Source: an uncultured Phascolarctobacterium sp.
Lineage (GTDB): Bacteria; Bacillota; Negativicutes; Acidaminococcales; Acidaminococcaceae
Assembly: GCA_900757795.1 (NCBI GenBank)
Contig: CAAEPE010000052.1
Location: 1 to 39,152, forward strand
Direction of reading: 5' to 3'
DNA: 39,152 nt
The position numbers were made by a program, and so were the translations under genes. The notes beneath the pieces were generated by a model that was given only the letters and a program-made list of their open reading frames with translations, was not told the origin of the DNA and did not search any database. This document shows positions 5,410-14,531 of the stretch, piece after piece; the stretch's first letter is position 1, and each line of letters opens with the position of its first letter.

Positions 5410-7749
5410 CTACTTGCGTTTCTTTCTTTTGCCGGAAGCATTTCTTGTCTTGCTGCGCTTGCCGCTGCGACGTCCCGGCTCTTTATTTTTAGCGCCCTTG
5501 CCGCCTTTGGCCGCGTGCTTTTTCTTATTGGTTTCCGCGCTCAAGGCTGCGCGCTGTGAACTGTAACCCTTAGCAGGCTTCTGCTTAGACAAAAGCTGCT
5601 GACGAATATGCTCGCGCACGCCGTCATTTTCGCCCGCCATAATAAAATCAATGGCTACATCGCTGATATTTACTTGCAGCACCTCAATCCGTACCTTGTC
5701 ACCCAAACAATATTGATGTCCCGTATGCGTGCCTACTAAAGCATAGCGTTCCTCAAAAAATTCGTAATAATCATCCATAAGGCTGGAAATATGCACCAAA
5801 CCCTCAACGCCGTTTTCCAGCTCTACAAACATACCAAAAGCCGTTACACCGCTGATAACGCCATCATATTCCTCGCCCAAATGATCCGCCATATATTCAC
5901 ATTTTTTCAGCTCAACTGTGGCGCGTTCAGCATCAGCCGCAGCACGCTCACGAATAGAAGCATGGTCGGCAATCATATCCAGCTTGTCGCTTAACGGCTC
6001 AACCTCTGCAGCCTTTAATTTAGGCTGCTGCAGCCAAGCGCGCAGCAGGCGATGGACAATTAAATCCGGATACCGTCTGATAGGCGAAGTAAAATGGGTA
6101 TAATATTTCGCCGCCAAACCAAAGTGCCCGATATTTTCTGTTTGATATACAGCCTGCTTCATCGAACGCAAAGCAACCGTCGTAATTAAACGCTCCTCCG
6201 GCTTACCGGCAACAGCCTTCACCGCCTGCTGAATTTCTTTAGGCTTAGTTTCTTCACCGGCCTTAAATTTTACGTTGAAGTTAGCCAAAAGCTTAGCCAA
6301 ATCCTGCATTTTTTCTTCTGCCGGAATATCATGCACACGATAAATAAAAGGCCAATGCTGCTTATACATATGCTGCGCTACGCACTCATTAGCCGCCAGC
6401 ATAAATTCCTCAATAATGGACTCGGCGTTGCCATGTACTCGCTGCACAATCTCCACCGGATGCAGTTTTTCATCTAAAATTACCTTTTGCTCCGGCAAAT
6501 CAAAATCCACCGCACCGCGGCGAGCGCGCTTATCATGTAAAATTTGGCGCAGCTCGTCCATCTTGCCGATCATAGGCAAAACATCCGCAAATTTAGCGCA
6601 CATTTCCGCATCACCGGCCAGCATAGCGCGAACGATATTATAACTTAAACGATGACAGACATTAATAACCGCCGGGAAAATTTCGTAGCTCAGAACCTTA
6701 CCCTTACTGTCAATACACATTTCGCAAGCCATAGCCAAGCGATCCTCGCCTGCATTTAAGCTACAAATGCCGTTGGAAAGACGCTCAGGCAGCATTGGCA
6801 GCACTCTATCCACCAAATATACGCTAGTGCCGCGGGCTAAAGCTTCTTTATCTAAAACGCTGTTCTCGGTAACATAATAACTTACGTCGGCAATATATAC
6901 TCCAAGCAAATATTCTTCGTCGCTAATACGCTCCACATAAACCGCATCGTCCAAATCCTTGGCATCCTCGCCATCCACAGTAACCACCGTGCGCTGACGC
7001 AAATCCCTGCGACCTGCCAGCTCTGATTTTTTAATAGTTTTGGGAATCTTGTGAGAAGCAGCCATAACCTCCTCAGGAAAATCCAAGGGCAAATCGTTCT
7101 GTTTGATGATGGACAAAATCTCTAAGCCAACGTCGCCCAAATTGCCCAAAATTTCCGTAACCCTACCCTCGGCCTTACGGTGCTCCTGCGGCCATTCTGT
7201 AATTTCTACAACAACCTTCTGTCCGTTCCTAGCATTATTAAAATTGCGGCGCATAATATACACATCCTGACCAATACGTTTATCGTCAGGAGTTACAAAA
7301 GCAAAATCTCCCGTTTGGTAAAAAACGCCCACCACTTTATTGTTGGCGTGGGTAATAATGCGCAAAATTTCACCCTCCGGCTTTTTGCCATGAGTATCGT
7401 TATTGACGCGCGCCAAAACCCTGTCGTTATTCATGGCTCCGTTTAACGCGCGGGGCGAAATGAAAACATCGGGACGTTCATCCCTATTATCAGGAATAAC
7501 AAAGCCAAATCCCTTGCTGGTCAGCTGAAAACGACCGGCAACTAAGCCCATTTTTTCCGGCAGGCCGTAGGTTTCAAAACGCGTTTTGATAATCTCGCCG
7601 TTTTTCTCTAAAGCCAGCAGCTCCTGCCAAAATTTGGTAGCGCTGCATTCACCAGCCAAAGCATCCAGCAGCTCCTCGCTGGTCATAGGCGCATAACTGC
7701 CGTCCCGCATAAAAGCTAAAATTTTTTCTTTAATATTTTTATTCTGCAT
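5410..7749 (-). CDS. rnr: Ribonuclease R
   Basis: This 779-residue 3'-to-5' hydrolytic exoribonuclease of the RNB family degrades structured RNA and works with tmRNA/SmpB on defective mRNAs. Domains in order are an N-terminal winged-helix/cold-shock region (1-220), with FVIPDNRDERPDVFI typical of the CSD; the RNB catalytic domain (about 240-580), containing DGEDAKDLDDAVYVE with the metal-binding aspartates and HFTSPIRRYPDLIVHR; and an S1 domain (about 625-710, VSGVTAFGMFVELENGVEGLVHIS). A strongly basic Lys/Arg tail follows. The ATG is preceded by AGAGGA. It lies downstream of the thioesterase gene with a 24-base gap and upstream of smpB. Confidence 0.97.
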   Translation of the reverse strand: MQNKNIKEKILAFMRDGSYAPMTSEELLDALAGECSATKFWQELLALEKNGEIIKTRFETYGLPEKMGLVAGRFQLTSKGFGFVIPDNRDERPDVFISPRALNGAMNNDRVLARVNNDTHGKKPEGEILRIITHANNKVVGVFYQTGDFAFVTPDDKRIGQDVYIMRRNFNNARNGQKVVVEITEWPQEHRKAEGRVTEILGNLGDVGLEILSIIKQNDLPLDFPEEVMAASHKIPKTIKKSELAGRRDLRQRTVVTVDGEDAKDLDDAVYVERISDEEYLLGVYIADVSYYVTENSVLDKEALARGTSVYLVDRVLPMLPERLSNGICSLNAGEDRLAMACEMCIDSKGKVLSYEIFPAVINVCHRLSYNIVRAMLAGDAEMCAKFADVLPMIGKMDELRQILHDKRARRGAVDFDLPEQKVILDEKLHPVEIVQRVHGNAESIIEEFMLAANECVAQHMYKQHWPFIYRVHDIPAEEKMQDLAKLLANFNVKFKAGEETKPKEIQQAVKAVAGKPEERLITTVALRSMKQAVYQTENIGHFGLAAKYYTHFTSPIRRYPDLIVHRLLRAWLQQPKLKAAEVEPLSDKLDMIADHASIRERAAADAERATVELKKCEYMADHLGEEYDGVISGVTAFGMFVELENGVEGLVHISSLMDDYYEFFEERYALVGTHTGHQYCLGDKVRIEVLQVNISDVAIDFIMAGENDGVREHIRQQLLSKQKPAKGYSSQRAALSAETNKKKHAAKGGKGAKNKEPGRRSGKRSKTRNASGKRKKRK

Positions 7750-7773
7750 AATTTTTCCTCTTAAATCGCCTTT

Positions 7774-8187
7774 TCAGTCTTCCTTAATCATCATTTTAGA
7801 CAATGATTCCGCTAAAACAGTTCCATCATGTTTACAAATTTTCCCTGCCATTTCTACCATACGTCCCTTGCGCTTCACCTCATAGCCAGTACAAATAACC
7901 TCCTCGCCGATTACCAAGGGCTGACGGTAGCGAATCTCTATTTTAGCCGTATATGACGGTCTGCCTTCCTTGCAATACAAATAGTTGCCTGTTACTTCAT
8001 CCAAAAGCACAGCCACCAAACCGCCATGCATACGTCCGGTATAGCTTTGGTGCTCGCGTCTAGGCGTAAAATAAGCTGTACATTTTTCGTCATCTATTTC
8101 AAAACGCATATGCAAACCGCTGGAATTTTCCTTACCGCAGGCAAAACACCAGCTGTATTCGTTATTATCCAAAAGACTTCTATCCAT
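7774..8187 (-). CDS. PaaI/hotdog-fold acyl-CoA thioesterase family protein
   Basis: This protein of about 137 residues has a single hotdog domain. The family pattern is RMHGGLVAVLLDEVTG, where HGG and the following acidic residue form the thioesterase signature. Next come a strand pair around TAKIEIRYRQPLVIGEEV and a C-terminal SLSKMMIKED. A Cys pair in the N-terminal CFACGKEN segment is typical of one subgroup. It probably hydrolyses an acyl-CoA, with unknown acyl preference. The ATG at 8187 has AGAAGGA 6-7 bases upstream. A GTG at 8208 would overlap that site, so the ATG is preferred. It is co-transcribed between the esterase and rnr genes, with no obvious functional link to either. Confidence 0.82.
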   Translation of the reverse strand: MDRSLLDNNEYSWCFACGKENSSGLHMRFEIDDEKCTAYFTPRREHQSYTGRMHGGLVAVLLDEVTGNYLYCKEGRPSYTAKIEIRYRQPLVIGEEVICTGYEVKRKGRMVEMAGKICKHDGTVLAESLSKMMIKED

Positions 8188-8271
8188 GATAATTCCTTCT
8201 TTACTCACAAAATCCTGCTTACAAACAGAATGTTTACAAATATCTTACTTCTTCATACATTTGCCAAAATT

Positions 8272-9015
8272 TTATTTCTCAAAAAAATCTGCCAGCTGCT
8301 CAAAAACCAGCTGATGCTCACAGTCTAAAGTCAAAATATGACCGCATTTTTCCAGCCACAGCAAGCGCTTCTGCTCTTTGGGTGTAGCTAGATGTTCATA
8401 AATATATTGTGCGCTTTTAGGAGCAACCGTGTGCTCAATTTTTGACTGCATAATGATGCAGGGCACAGTAATTTTAGGTACAAGCTCATTTTTGCAGGTT
8501 TTAATCAATGCAAATAAACTGGTCAAGGGTTTTGTGGGCATTTTATCATAGGCTAAGCAATATTTATCCATAGCTTGATAGTTGCGTTTATACTTAGGAA
8601 GATAATGAATAAAATACCGCAGTATCGGCAAAAACGGCGCTCTTTTATCCTGCACATAAATAGGAGCCGCTAAAAAAGCTGCTTTTTCTACTTTTTCCGT
8701 AGCAGCAAGAACTATAGCCAATAACGCGCCCATAGAAAGTCCCGCCACATATATTTTTTGATATTTTTTTGCTAGGACAGCATAAGCAAGCTTAGATGCA
8801 GCTACCCATTGAGAAGCTTCTGTTTTCTGTAAATCTTCCACGCTGGTTCCATGTCCCGGAAGACGCGGACACAGCACAGTATAACCTTTTTGGCACAAAT
8901 ATTCGCCTAAAGGGCGCATTTCTGACGTAGTGCCGGTATAGCCGTGTAACAGCAGCACCGCCTTGCCATTATTCCCTTGCAGTAGAAAAGTTTCTGCACC
9001 TTGCATAATTTGCAT
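8272..9015 (-). CDS. Alpha/beta hydrolase (carboxylesterase/monoacylglycerol lipase type)
   Basis: This 247-residue soluble alpha/beta hydrolase resembles the Bacillus/Geobacillus Est30-type carboxylesterases found in secG-est-rnr-smpB clusters. The oxyanion region is LLLHGYTGTT, the nucleophile elbow is GLSMG with the catalytic Ser, an acidic residue lies near SKIEHTVAP, and the catalytic His sits in KCGHILTLD. It lacks a signal peptide. AAGGGTGA precedes the ATG. A -10 box TATAAT at 9057-9062 (minus strand) with a poor -35 suggests a local promoter after the hppA terminator. It leads the est-thioesterase-rnr-smpB group. The natural ester substrate is unknown. Confidence 0.87.
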   Translation of the reverse strand: MQIMQGAETFLLQGNNGKAVLLLHGYTGTTSEMRPLGEYLCQKGYTVLCPRLPGHGTSVEDLQKTEASQWVAASKLAYAVLAKKYQKIYVAGLSMGALLAIVLAATEKVEKAAFLAAPIYVQDKRAPFLPILRYFIHYLPKYKRNYQAMDKYCLAYDKMPTKPLTSLFALIKTCKNELVPKITVPCIIMQSKIEHTVAPKSAQYIYEHLATPKEQKRLLWLEKCGHILTLDCEHQLVFEQLADFFEK

Positions 9016-9114
9016 TGTTTAATCACCCTTTGATTATCTTTACAGCCTATGGGATTATTATATCACAAAAAAGATAGGGATTAAACCCTTGCCGCCTGCC
9101 TGTCAAGCCATACA

Positions 9115-9150
9115 AAAAACGCTCCCTCTCATACAAGAAGGAGCGTTTTT
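9115..9150 (-). terminator. Terminator of hppA
   Basis: AAAAACGCTCC pairs with GGAGCGTTTTT around a short loop, directly after the hppA stop on the minus strand, with a T-run completing the intrinsic terminator. Confidence 0.85.
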
Positions 9151-9162
9151 GTATTCAAAATC

Positions 9163-11172
9163 TTATTTGAACAGGCTCAACAGCATACCGCCATTTGCAG
9201 CCATAACAGGTGCAAATACCAAAGCCACAACAGTCATCAATTTGATAAGGATGTTCATAGCAGGTCCGGAAGTATCTTTGAACGGATCGCCTACGGTATC
9301 GCCTACAACGGTTGCATCATGCACCGGAGTATGTTTGCGGCCGGAAGCTTCAACATATTTTTTAGCATTATCCCATGCACCGCCGGCATTAGCCATTAAA
9401 ATAGCAACCAAAACGCCGGAAGCTAAAGCGCCGCCCAGCAGGCCGCCCAAAGCTTCGGTACCGAACAAGAAGCCCATAGCCAAAGGAGCAACGATAGCGA
9501 TAATACCAGGCATAATCATTTCGTGCAGAGCTGCTGCGGTAGAAATGTCTACGCATTTTTGATAATCAGCTTTAGCCTTGCCTTCCAACAAACCGGGGAT
9601 TTCGTGGAATTGACGACGAACTTCCTCAATCATTTGATAAGCAGCTTTACCAACAGATTCCATGGTCATAGCGCCGAATACGAAAGGCAGAGTTGCGCCA
9701 ACGAACAGGCCGATCAAAGTTACAGGATTCAGTAAATCAATGGTTTTCAAGTTTACAGTATGTGCATAAGCAGAGAACAGAGCCAAAGCAGTCAGAGCAG
9801 CGGAACCAATAGCAAAACCTTTGCCGATAGCAGCGGTGGTGTTACCAACGGAGTCCAAAGTATCGGTAATTTCGCGTACTTCAGGAGGCAGCTCGGACAT
9901 TTCAGCGATACCGCCGGCATTATCAGCGATAGGACCATAAGCGTCAACTGCTACGGTTAAGCCAGTGGTGGACAGCATACCAACTGCTGCCAGGGAAATA
10001 CCAAACAGACCCATACCGGTGTCTTTAGCGCCGCCCATGAAGAAGAAGGACAGAATTACGCCTACGCAGATGAAAATCATAGGCAGGAAGGTAGAATACA
10101 TGCCTACAGCCAAGCCGGAAATAATGGTGGTTGCAGGACCGGTTTCGGATTGTTGCGCAATCTTTTTAACGGAACCATAATCAGCGGAAGTATAAATCTC
10201 GGTGATTTTACCAATAAGCATACCAACTACCAAGCCAGAAGCAATAGCTACGAAAGCATTGGTGCTGCCAAAAATAGAAGTGGACAAATAGTAAGCAGCA
10301 GCCAGTACCAGTACGCCGCCTACATAAGTGCCATGGTTCAAAGCAGCTTGCGGATTGTTGGATTTGCTGCTGCGAGCGTAGAATACGCCAACCAAGGAAG
10401 CCAAAATACCAGCAAATGCCAAGCTGAATACAAACATAACACCTTCACCGCCGGGATAAGCAACAGCACCCAGAGTAATAGCGGAGATGATAGCACCAAC
10501 ATAGGATTCAAACAAGTCAGCGCCCATGCCGGCAACGTCGCCTACGTTATCGCCTACGTTATCAGCAATGGTAGCCGGGTTACGCGGATCGTCTTCAGGC
10601 AGACCTTCTTCTACCTTACCAACCAAGTCAGCGCCAACGTCAGCAGCCTTAGTATAAATACCGCCGCCAACACGAGCGAACAACGCAATGGAGGATGCGC
10701 CCAGAGAGAAGCCGGTTACGATATCGATGTTGCCAAAAATCATATAAGCAGCAGCAACACCAACGATACCTAAACCAACAACGCCCAAGCCCATTACAGC
10801 ACCGCCGGAGAAAGCAATTTTCAAAGCTTCCGGCATACCGTGACGTGCAGCTTCAGCAGTACGAACGTTAGCTTTGGTAGCTACGGTCATACCAATGTAA
10901 CCGGCGCATACGGAGAAAACAGCGCCTGCTACAAAGCAAACAGCAGTCATGGGAGACAAGAACATTGCAATAATAACAGCAACAACGAGTACGAATACGG
11001 ACAGAGCTTTATATTCTCTGTACAGGAACGCCATAGCGCCCTCATGGATGTAACCGGCAATTTCCTGCATGCGTGCAGTACCAGCAGGAGCTTTACCGAT
11101 TGCGCTGCTGAGCATCAGAGCAACTGCCAGTGCAATGATACCAACAACAATAGAAGTCATTAAGAAACTCAA
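9163..11172 (-). CDS. hppA: Membrane-bound ion-pumping pyrophosphatase, K+-dependent type
   Basis: This 669-residue integral membrane protein with about 16 hydrophobic segments couples pyrophosphate hydrolysis to H+ or Na+ export. Catalytic signatures are visible: DPRNPATIADNVGDNVGDVAG, EGLPEDDPRN, and the C-terminal GDTVGDPFKDTSGPAMNIL. The segment GNTTAAIGKGF has Ala where K+-independent enzymes carry Lys, which places it in the K+-dependent class by established family rules. Whether it pumps Na+ or H+ cannot be decided with certainty here. A TTG start at 11172 is supported by an AGGGG element 8 bases upstream; the in-frame ATG four codons later lacks one. It sits between secG and the esterase gene with its own terminators on both sides. 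Confidence 0.95.
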   Translation of the reverse strand: MSFLMTSIVVGIIALAVALMLSSAIGKAPAGTARMQEIAGYIHEGAMAFLYREYKALSVFVLVVAVIIAMFLSPMTAVCFVAGAVFSVCAGYIGMTVATKANVRTAEAARHGMPEALKIAFSGGAVMGLGVVGLGIVGVAAAYMIFGNIDIVTGFSLGASSIALFARVGGGIYTKAADVGADLVGKVEEGLPEDDPRNPATIADNVGDNVGDVAGMGADLFESYVGAIISAITLGAVAYPGGEGVMFVFSLAFAGILASLVGVFYARSSKSNNPQAALNHGTYVGGVLVLAAAYYLSTSIFGSTNAFVAIASGLVVGMLIGKITEIYTSADYGSVKKIAQQSETGPATTIISGLAVGMYSTFLPMIFICVGVILSFFFMGGAKDTGMGLFGISLAAVGMLSTTGLTVAVDAYGPIADNAGGIAEMSELPPEVREITDTLDSVGNTTAAIGKGFAIGSAALTALALFSAYAHTVNLKTIDLLNPVTLIGLFVGATLPFVFGAMTMESVGKAAYQMIEEVRRQFHEIPGLLEGKAKADYQKCVDISTAAALHEMIMPGIIAIVAPLAMGFLFGTEALGGLLGGALASGVLVAILMANAGGAWDNAKKYVEASGRKHTPVHDATVVGDTVGDPFKDTSGPAMNILIKLMTVVALVFAPVMAANGGMLLSLFK

Positions 11173-11212
11173 GACCCTAACCCCTTTCTTCTTATAAAAA
11201 AATTTAAAATTT

Positions 11213-11234
11213 AAAGAGCGCGGTTACGCTCTTT
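11213..11234 (-). terminator. Terminator between secG and hppA
   Basis: AAAGAGCG (11213-11220) pairs with CGCTCTTT (11227-11234). On the minus strand the stem is followed by A/T-rich sequence with a seven-T run about 10 bases on, so it may be only partly effective. Confidence 0.55.
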
Positions 11235-11250
11235 GTAACTGAGGAAATTT

Positions 11251-11481
11251 TTAAGCGTTGATTTTAGCCAGCGCCAATGTTATAGCCGCAAATGCAGCGC
11301 CAAGATAAATAGTGGCTCTTGCCATCACAGAATCTAAATCGTTGCCCTTGCCAAAAAAAGCACCGTCACTGCCGCCGAAAGTACTGCCCATACCGCCGCC
11401 TTTGCCAGACTGCAGCAGAACTGCGCCAATGAGGGCTATGCAAACGATAACTTCAAGAACTATCAAGACAGTTTCAATCAC
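11251..11481 (-). CDS. secG: Preprotein translocase subunit SecG
   Basis: This is a protein of about 76 residues with two transmembrane segments (about residues 3-23 and 54-73). It carries the SecG signature GAVLLQSGKGGGMGSTFGG in the intervening loop, and is a component of the SecYEG channel. The open frame begins at 11511, but a GAGGAGG site lies inside it. The GTG at 11481, 8 bases after that site, is the better start and gives the usual family length. It is the first gene of the secG-(hppA)-est-rnr-smpB-ssrA neighbourhood, which in many Firmicutes lacks hppA. Confidence 0.93.
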   Translation of the reverse strand: MIETVLIVLEVIVCIALIGAVLLQSGKGGGMGSTFGGSDGAFFGKGNDLDSVMARATIYLGAAFAAITLALAKINA

Positions 11482-11629
11482 AAGACTTACCTCCTCACAT
11501 TTTTGTACCATAGTATTTTACCATAAATGCAGGAAGCTTACAACGTAGTTTTGCAAAATATTTGATATATTTACGATAATTTTTTCTATTGCAACAGAAT
11601 TCTATCGTAATTTTATTTCACGCACGCAA

Positions 11630-11673
11630 AAGCGGTACCTAACGTGCAATCTATAGCGCATTAGGCACCGCTT
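11630..11673 (-). terminator. Terminator of the glycolytic operon (after eno)
   Basis: An imperfect long hairpin, AAGCGGTACCTAA / TTAGGCACCGCTT, follows eno by 25 bases and is trailed by TTTTG on the minus strand. A second A/T-rich inverted repeat (TTACGATA...TATCGTAA, about 11570-11612) lies further on towards secG. Confidence 0.75.
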
Positions 11674-11697
11674 AAATCATATTTGTTTCAGCAAAGC

Positions 11698-12981
11698 TTA
11701 TTTAATGTTGTAAAAAACTTTTTTGCCGTTGTATTTAGCAGCCTTGCCAAGATCTTCCTCAATGCGCAGCAGTTGGTTGTATTTAGCAACGCGGTCAGTA
11801 CGCGCAGGAGCGCCGGTCTTGATTTGTCCGGCATTTACAGCAACAGCAATATCTGCTAATGTGGTATCCTCGGTCTCGCCGCTGCGGTGAGAAATAATGC
11901 AGGTATAACCGGCACGTTTAGCTGTTTCAATAGCGTTAAAGGTTTCAGTCAAAGTACCAATTTGATTTACTTTAATCAAAATAGCATTGCCAACACCTTT
12001 TTTGATACCTTCAACTAAGCGTTCTTCATTAGTAACAAACAGATCGTCACCAACCAACTGTACTTTTTTACCCAACTTTTTGGTCAGCTTTTTCCATCCG
12101 TCCCAATCGTCCTCTGCCATGCCGTCCTCAATGGAGATAATAGGATATTTAGCGCACAAATCAGCCAAATATTCAACCATTTCGTCGCTGGTTTTTACCA
12201 AGCCTTCGCCTGCCAGATTATATTTTCCGTCTTCATAGAATTCGCTGCTGGCTACGTCCAAAGCAATCATAATGTCCTTGCCCGGTTTGTAGCCTGCTTT
12301 TTCTACGGCTTCCAAAATCACGTCAATAGCTTCGGCATTGCATTTCAAATTGGGAGCAAAACCGCCTTCATCACCTAAAGCAGTGCTCAAGCCTTTGGAT
12401 TTCAGCAAAGCTTTCAAGTTGTGATAAATTTCGGTATTCATGCGCAGGCATTCGCTGAAAGATTTGGCGCCGACAGGCATAATCATAAATTCTTGAATGT
12501 CTACATTGTTATCAGCATGCTGACCACCGTTTAAAATATTCATCATAGGAACGGGCAGCTCTTTAGCAGCAACGCCGCCCAAATACAAATACAGCGGCAA
12601 ACCAACGGAAGCTGCGGCAGCTTTTGCTACGGCCATGGATACGCCCAAAATAGCGTTAGCACCCAAACGACCTTTGTTGGGAGTGCCGTCCAAACGTACC
12701 AGCAGCTCGTCAATTTCGGTTTGGCGAGTAGCTTCTAAGCCGATAATGGCTTCGGCAATAATATCGTTTACGTTATCAACTGCTTGAGTAACGCCCTTGC
12801 CCATGTAGCGGGCAGCGTCGCCGTCGCGCAGCTCTACGGCTTCATGTACGCCGGTGGACGCGCCGGAGGGAACGGCAGCGCGGCCAACAGCACCGTCCTC
12901 CAAGCAAACCTCAACCTCTACAGTCGGATTGCCGCGAGAATCCAAAATCTCACGAGCATATACTTCAGTAATCATTGCCAT
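11698..12981 (-). CDS. eno: Enolase
   Basis: This 427-residue enolase converts 2-phosphoglycerate to phosphoenolpyruvate in glycolysis. Diagnostic stretches are AREILDSRGNPTVEVEV at the N-terminus, the substrate loop AVPSGASTGVHEA, the MMNILNGGQHADN block, ALGDEGGFAPN, the metal-binding SIEDGMAEDDW, LIKVNQIGTLTET and the C-terminal IISHRSGETEDT. All are intact. The ATG follows GAGGTGA at about 7 bases. It is the last gene of the cggR-gap-pgk/tpi-gpmI-eno operon, 23 bases after gpmI, and is closed by a terminator. Confidence 0.98.
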   Translation of the reverse strand: MAMITEVYAREILDSRGNPTVEVEVCLEDGAVGRAAVPSGASTGVHEAVELRDGDAARYMGKGVTQAVDNVNDIIAEAIIGLEATRQTEIDELLVRLDGTPNKGRLGANAILGVSMAVAKAAAASVGLPLYLYLGGVAAKELPVPMMNILNGGQHADNNVDIQEFMIMPVGAKSFSECLRMNTEIYHNLKALLKSKGLSTALGDEGGFAPNLKCNAEAIDVILEAVEKAGYKPGKDIMIALDVASSEFYEDGKYNLAGEGLVKTSDEMVEYLADLCAKYPIISIEDGMAEDDWDGWKKLTKKLGKKVQLVGDDLFVTNEERLVEGIKKGVGNAILIKVNQIGTLTETFNAIETAKRAGYTCIISHRSGETEDTTLADIAVAVNAGQIKTGAPARTDRVAKYNQLLRIEEDLGKAAKYNGKKVFYNIK

Positions 12982-13004
12982 TATTTATCACCTCATAAAA
13001 TTTT

Positions 13005-14519
13005 CTATGCTAACAAGCTCCTGCCAGTCATGGCGGCAGGCTGAGCAATTTGTAAAAGCTCCAGCATGGTCGGCGCAATGTCGGCCAAAATACCGGCATG
13101 TAATTTATGTTCTTCTTTGCTTACTAAAATAAAGGGGACAGGATTGGTAGTGTGCGCCGTATTAGGCTTGCCGTCAATTTCAGCCATTTTTTCCAAATTG
13201 CCGTGGTCGGCGGTTATGCAGACGCAGCCGTCTAAAGCCAATACCTTTTCCACAATACGTCCGGCGCATTCGTCAACTTTTTCCATGGCTTTGATAGCAG
13301 CGTTCAAAACTCCCGTATGACCAACCATATCGGGATTTGCAAAGTTAAGAATAATTACGTCGAATTTATCCTTATCCAGCTCTGCCAAAAGCGAGTGTGT
13401 TACTTCCTCGGCGCTCATTTCCGGCTGCAAATCATAAGTTGCCACTTTCGGCGAAGGAATGAGAATTCGCTCCTCATTTTTATTAGGCTCCTCTACGCCG
13501 CCGTTAAAGAAAAATGTAACATGCGCATATTTTTCTGTTTCGGCAATGCGCAGCTGCCGCTTGCCATTTTGCGCTAAAACCTGACCCAAGGTATCATTGA
13601 TTGCCTCAGGTGGAAAAGCCACCGGCGCAGCAATAGTCACATCATATTGAGCCATGCAGGCAAAATGCACCGGACGCACTTCCTGCGGACGAGCAAAATA
13701 GGGAAATTCCTCGTCTACTAAAGCGCGGGTAATTTCACGGGCTCTATCAGGGCGGAAATTAGCAAAAATTACACCGTCACCAGCCTGAATACGTCCGTCA
13801 ACACCTGCAATAGTAAAGGGAATAACAAATTCATCGGTAACGCCCTGCGCATAGGAAGCCTCTATACCGGCTGCAGCGCTGTCGGCTTTTGCCCCCTCGC
13901 CCTGCACCACGGTAGCATAAGCCTTAGCCAAACGCTCCCAGCGTTGATCACGGTCCATAGCATAATAACGGCCGCTGACAGTAGCAATTTTGCCTACGCC
14001 AATTTCTGCCATAGCCTGCTCCAGCTGCTTTACATAAGTAAGCGCGCTTTGCGGCGGTACATCGCGTCCGTCCAAAAAGGCATGTACATAAACCTTGTCC
14101 AAACCGTGCTGCTTCGCCATTTCCAACAGCGCGACAATATGCGAAATATGGCTGTGAACACCGCCATCAGATAGCAACCCCAACAGATGCAGCGCTTTAT
14201 TACCGGCTTTAGTCTGCTCCATAACATTCACCAACACAGAATTGTGAAAGAAATCTCCATCCTCAATGGCTTTGCTGATGCGTGTTAAGCTTTGGTAAAT
14301 AATTCTTCCGGAGCCAATATTAAGATGACCTACCTCGCTGTTGCCAATCTGCCCCGCAGGCAGACCAACCTGACGACCGCTGGCTTCCAGCTGCGTATGC
14401 GGATAAGCCGCAAAATATTTATCAAGATTGGGAGTTTTCGCCAAAGCAGCAGCGTTTGCGTTACCGGCAGGCGCAATGCCCCAACCATCTAAAATCATTA
14501 AAAGTAAAGGTTTTTTCAT
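13005..14519 (-). CDS. gpmI: 2,3-bisphosphoglycerate-independent phosphoglycerate mutase
   Basis: This 504-residue two-domain Mn2+-dependent mutase interconverts 3- and 2-phosphoglycerate. Its start LLMILDGWGIAP carries metal-binding Asp, and GNSEVGHLNIGSGR carries the phosphorylated Ser. Further motifs are the DGRDVPP segment, and the alkaline-phosphatase-like NFANPDMVGHTG and CITADHGNLEKM near the C-terminus. The start has no evident Shine-Dalgarno sequence. The ATG lies 12 bases after the upstream stop in an A-rich stretch, which suggests translational coupling to the pgk-tpi gene. It is the fourth gene of the CggR operon. Confidence 0.97.
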   Translation of the reverse strand: MKKPLLLMILDGWGIAPAGNANAAALAKTPNLDKYFAAYPHTQLEASGRQVGLPAGQIGNSEVGHLNIGSGRIIYQSLTRISKAIEDGDFFHNSVLVNVMEQTKAGNKALHLLGLLSDGGVHSHISHIVALLEMAKQHGLDKVYVHAFLDGRDVPPQSALTYVKQLEQAMAEIGVGKIATVSGRYYAMDRDQRWERLAKAYATVVQGEGAKADSAAAGIEASYAQGVTDEFVIPFTIAGVDGRIQAGDGVIFANFRPDRAREITRALVDEEFPYFARPQEVRPVHFACMAQYDVTIAAPVAFPPEAINDTLGQVLAQNGKRQLRIAETEKYAHVTFFFNGGVEEPNKNEERILIPSPKVATYDLQPEMSAEEVTHSLLAELDKDKFDVIILNFANPDMVGHTGVLNAAIKAMEKVDECAGRIVEKVLALDGCVCITADHGNLEKMAEIDGKPNTAHTTNPVPFILVSKEEHKLHAGILADIAPTMLELLQIAQPAAMTGRSLLA

Positions 14520-14531
14520 TTTTTATTCAAA

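Noticed and set aside
10150..10773. 207-codon plus-strand open frame and neighbours over hppA
   Set aside because: It is antisense to the clear pyrophosphatase gene; composition is Ser/Asn-rich with no domain, signal or ribosome binding site. It is a by-product of the GC-biased third positions of hppA.
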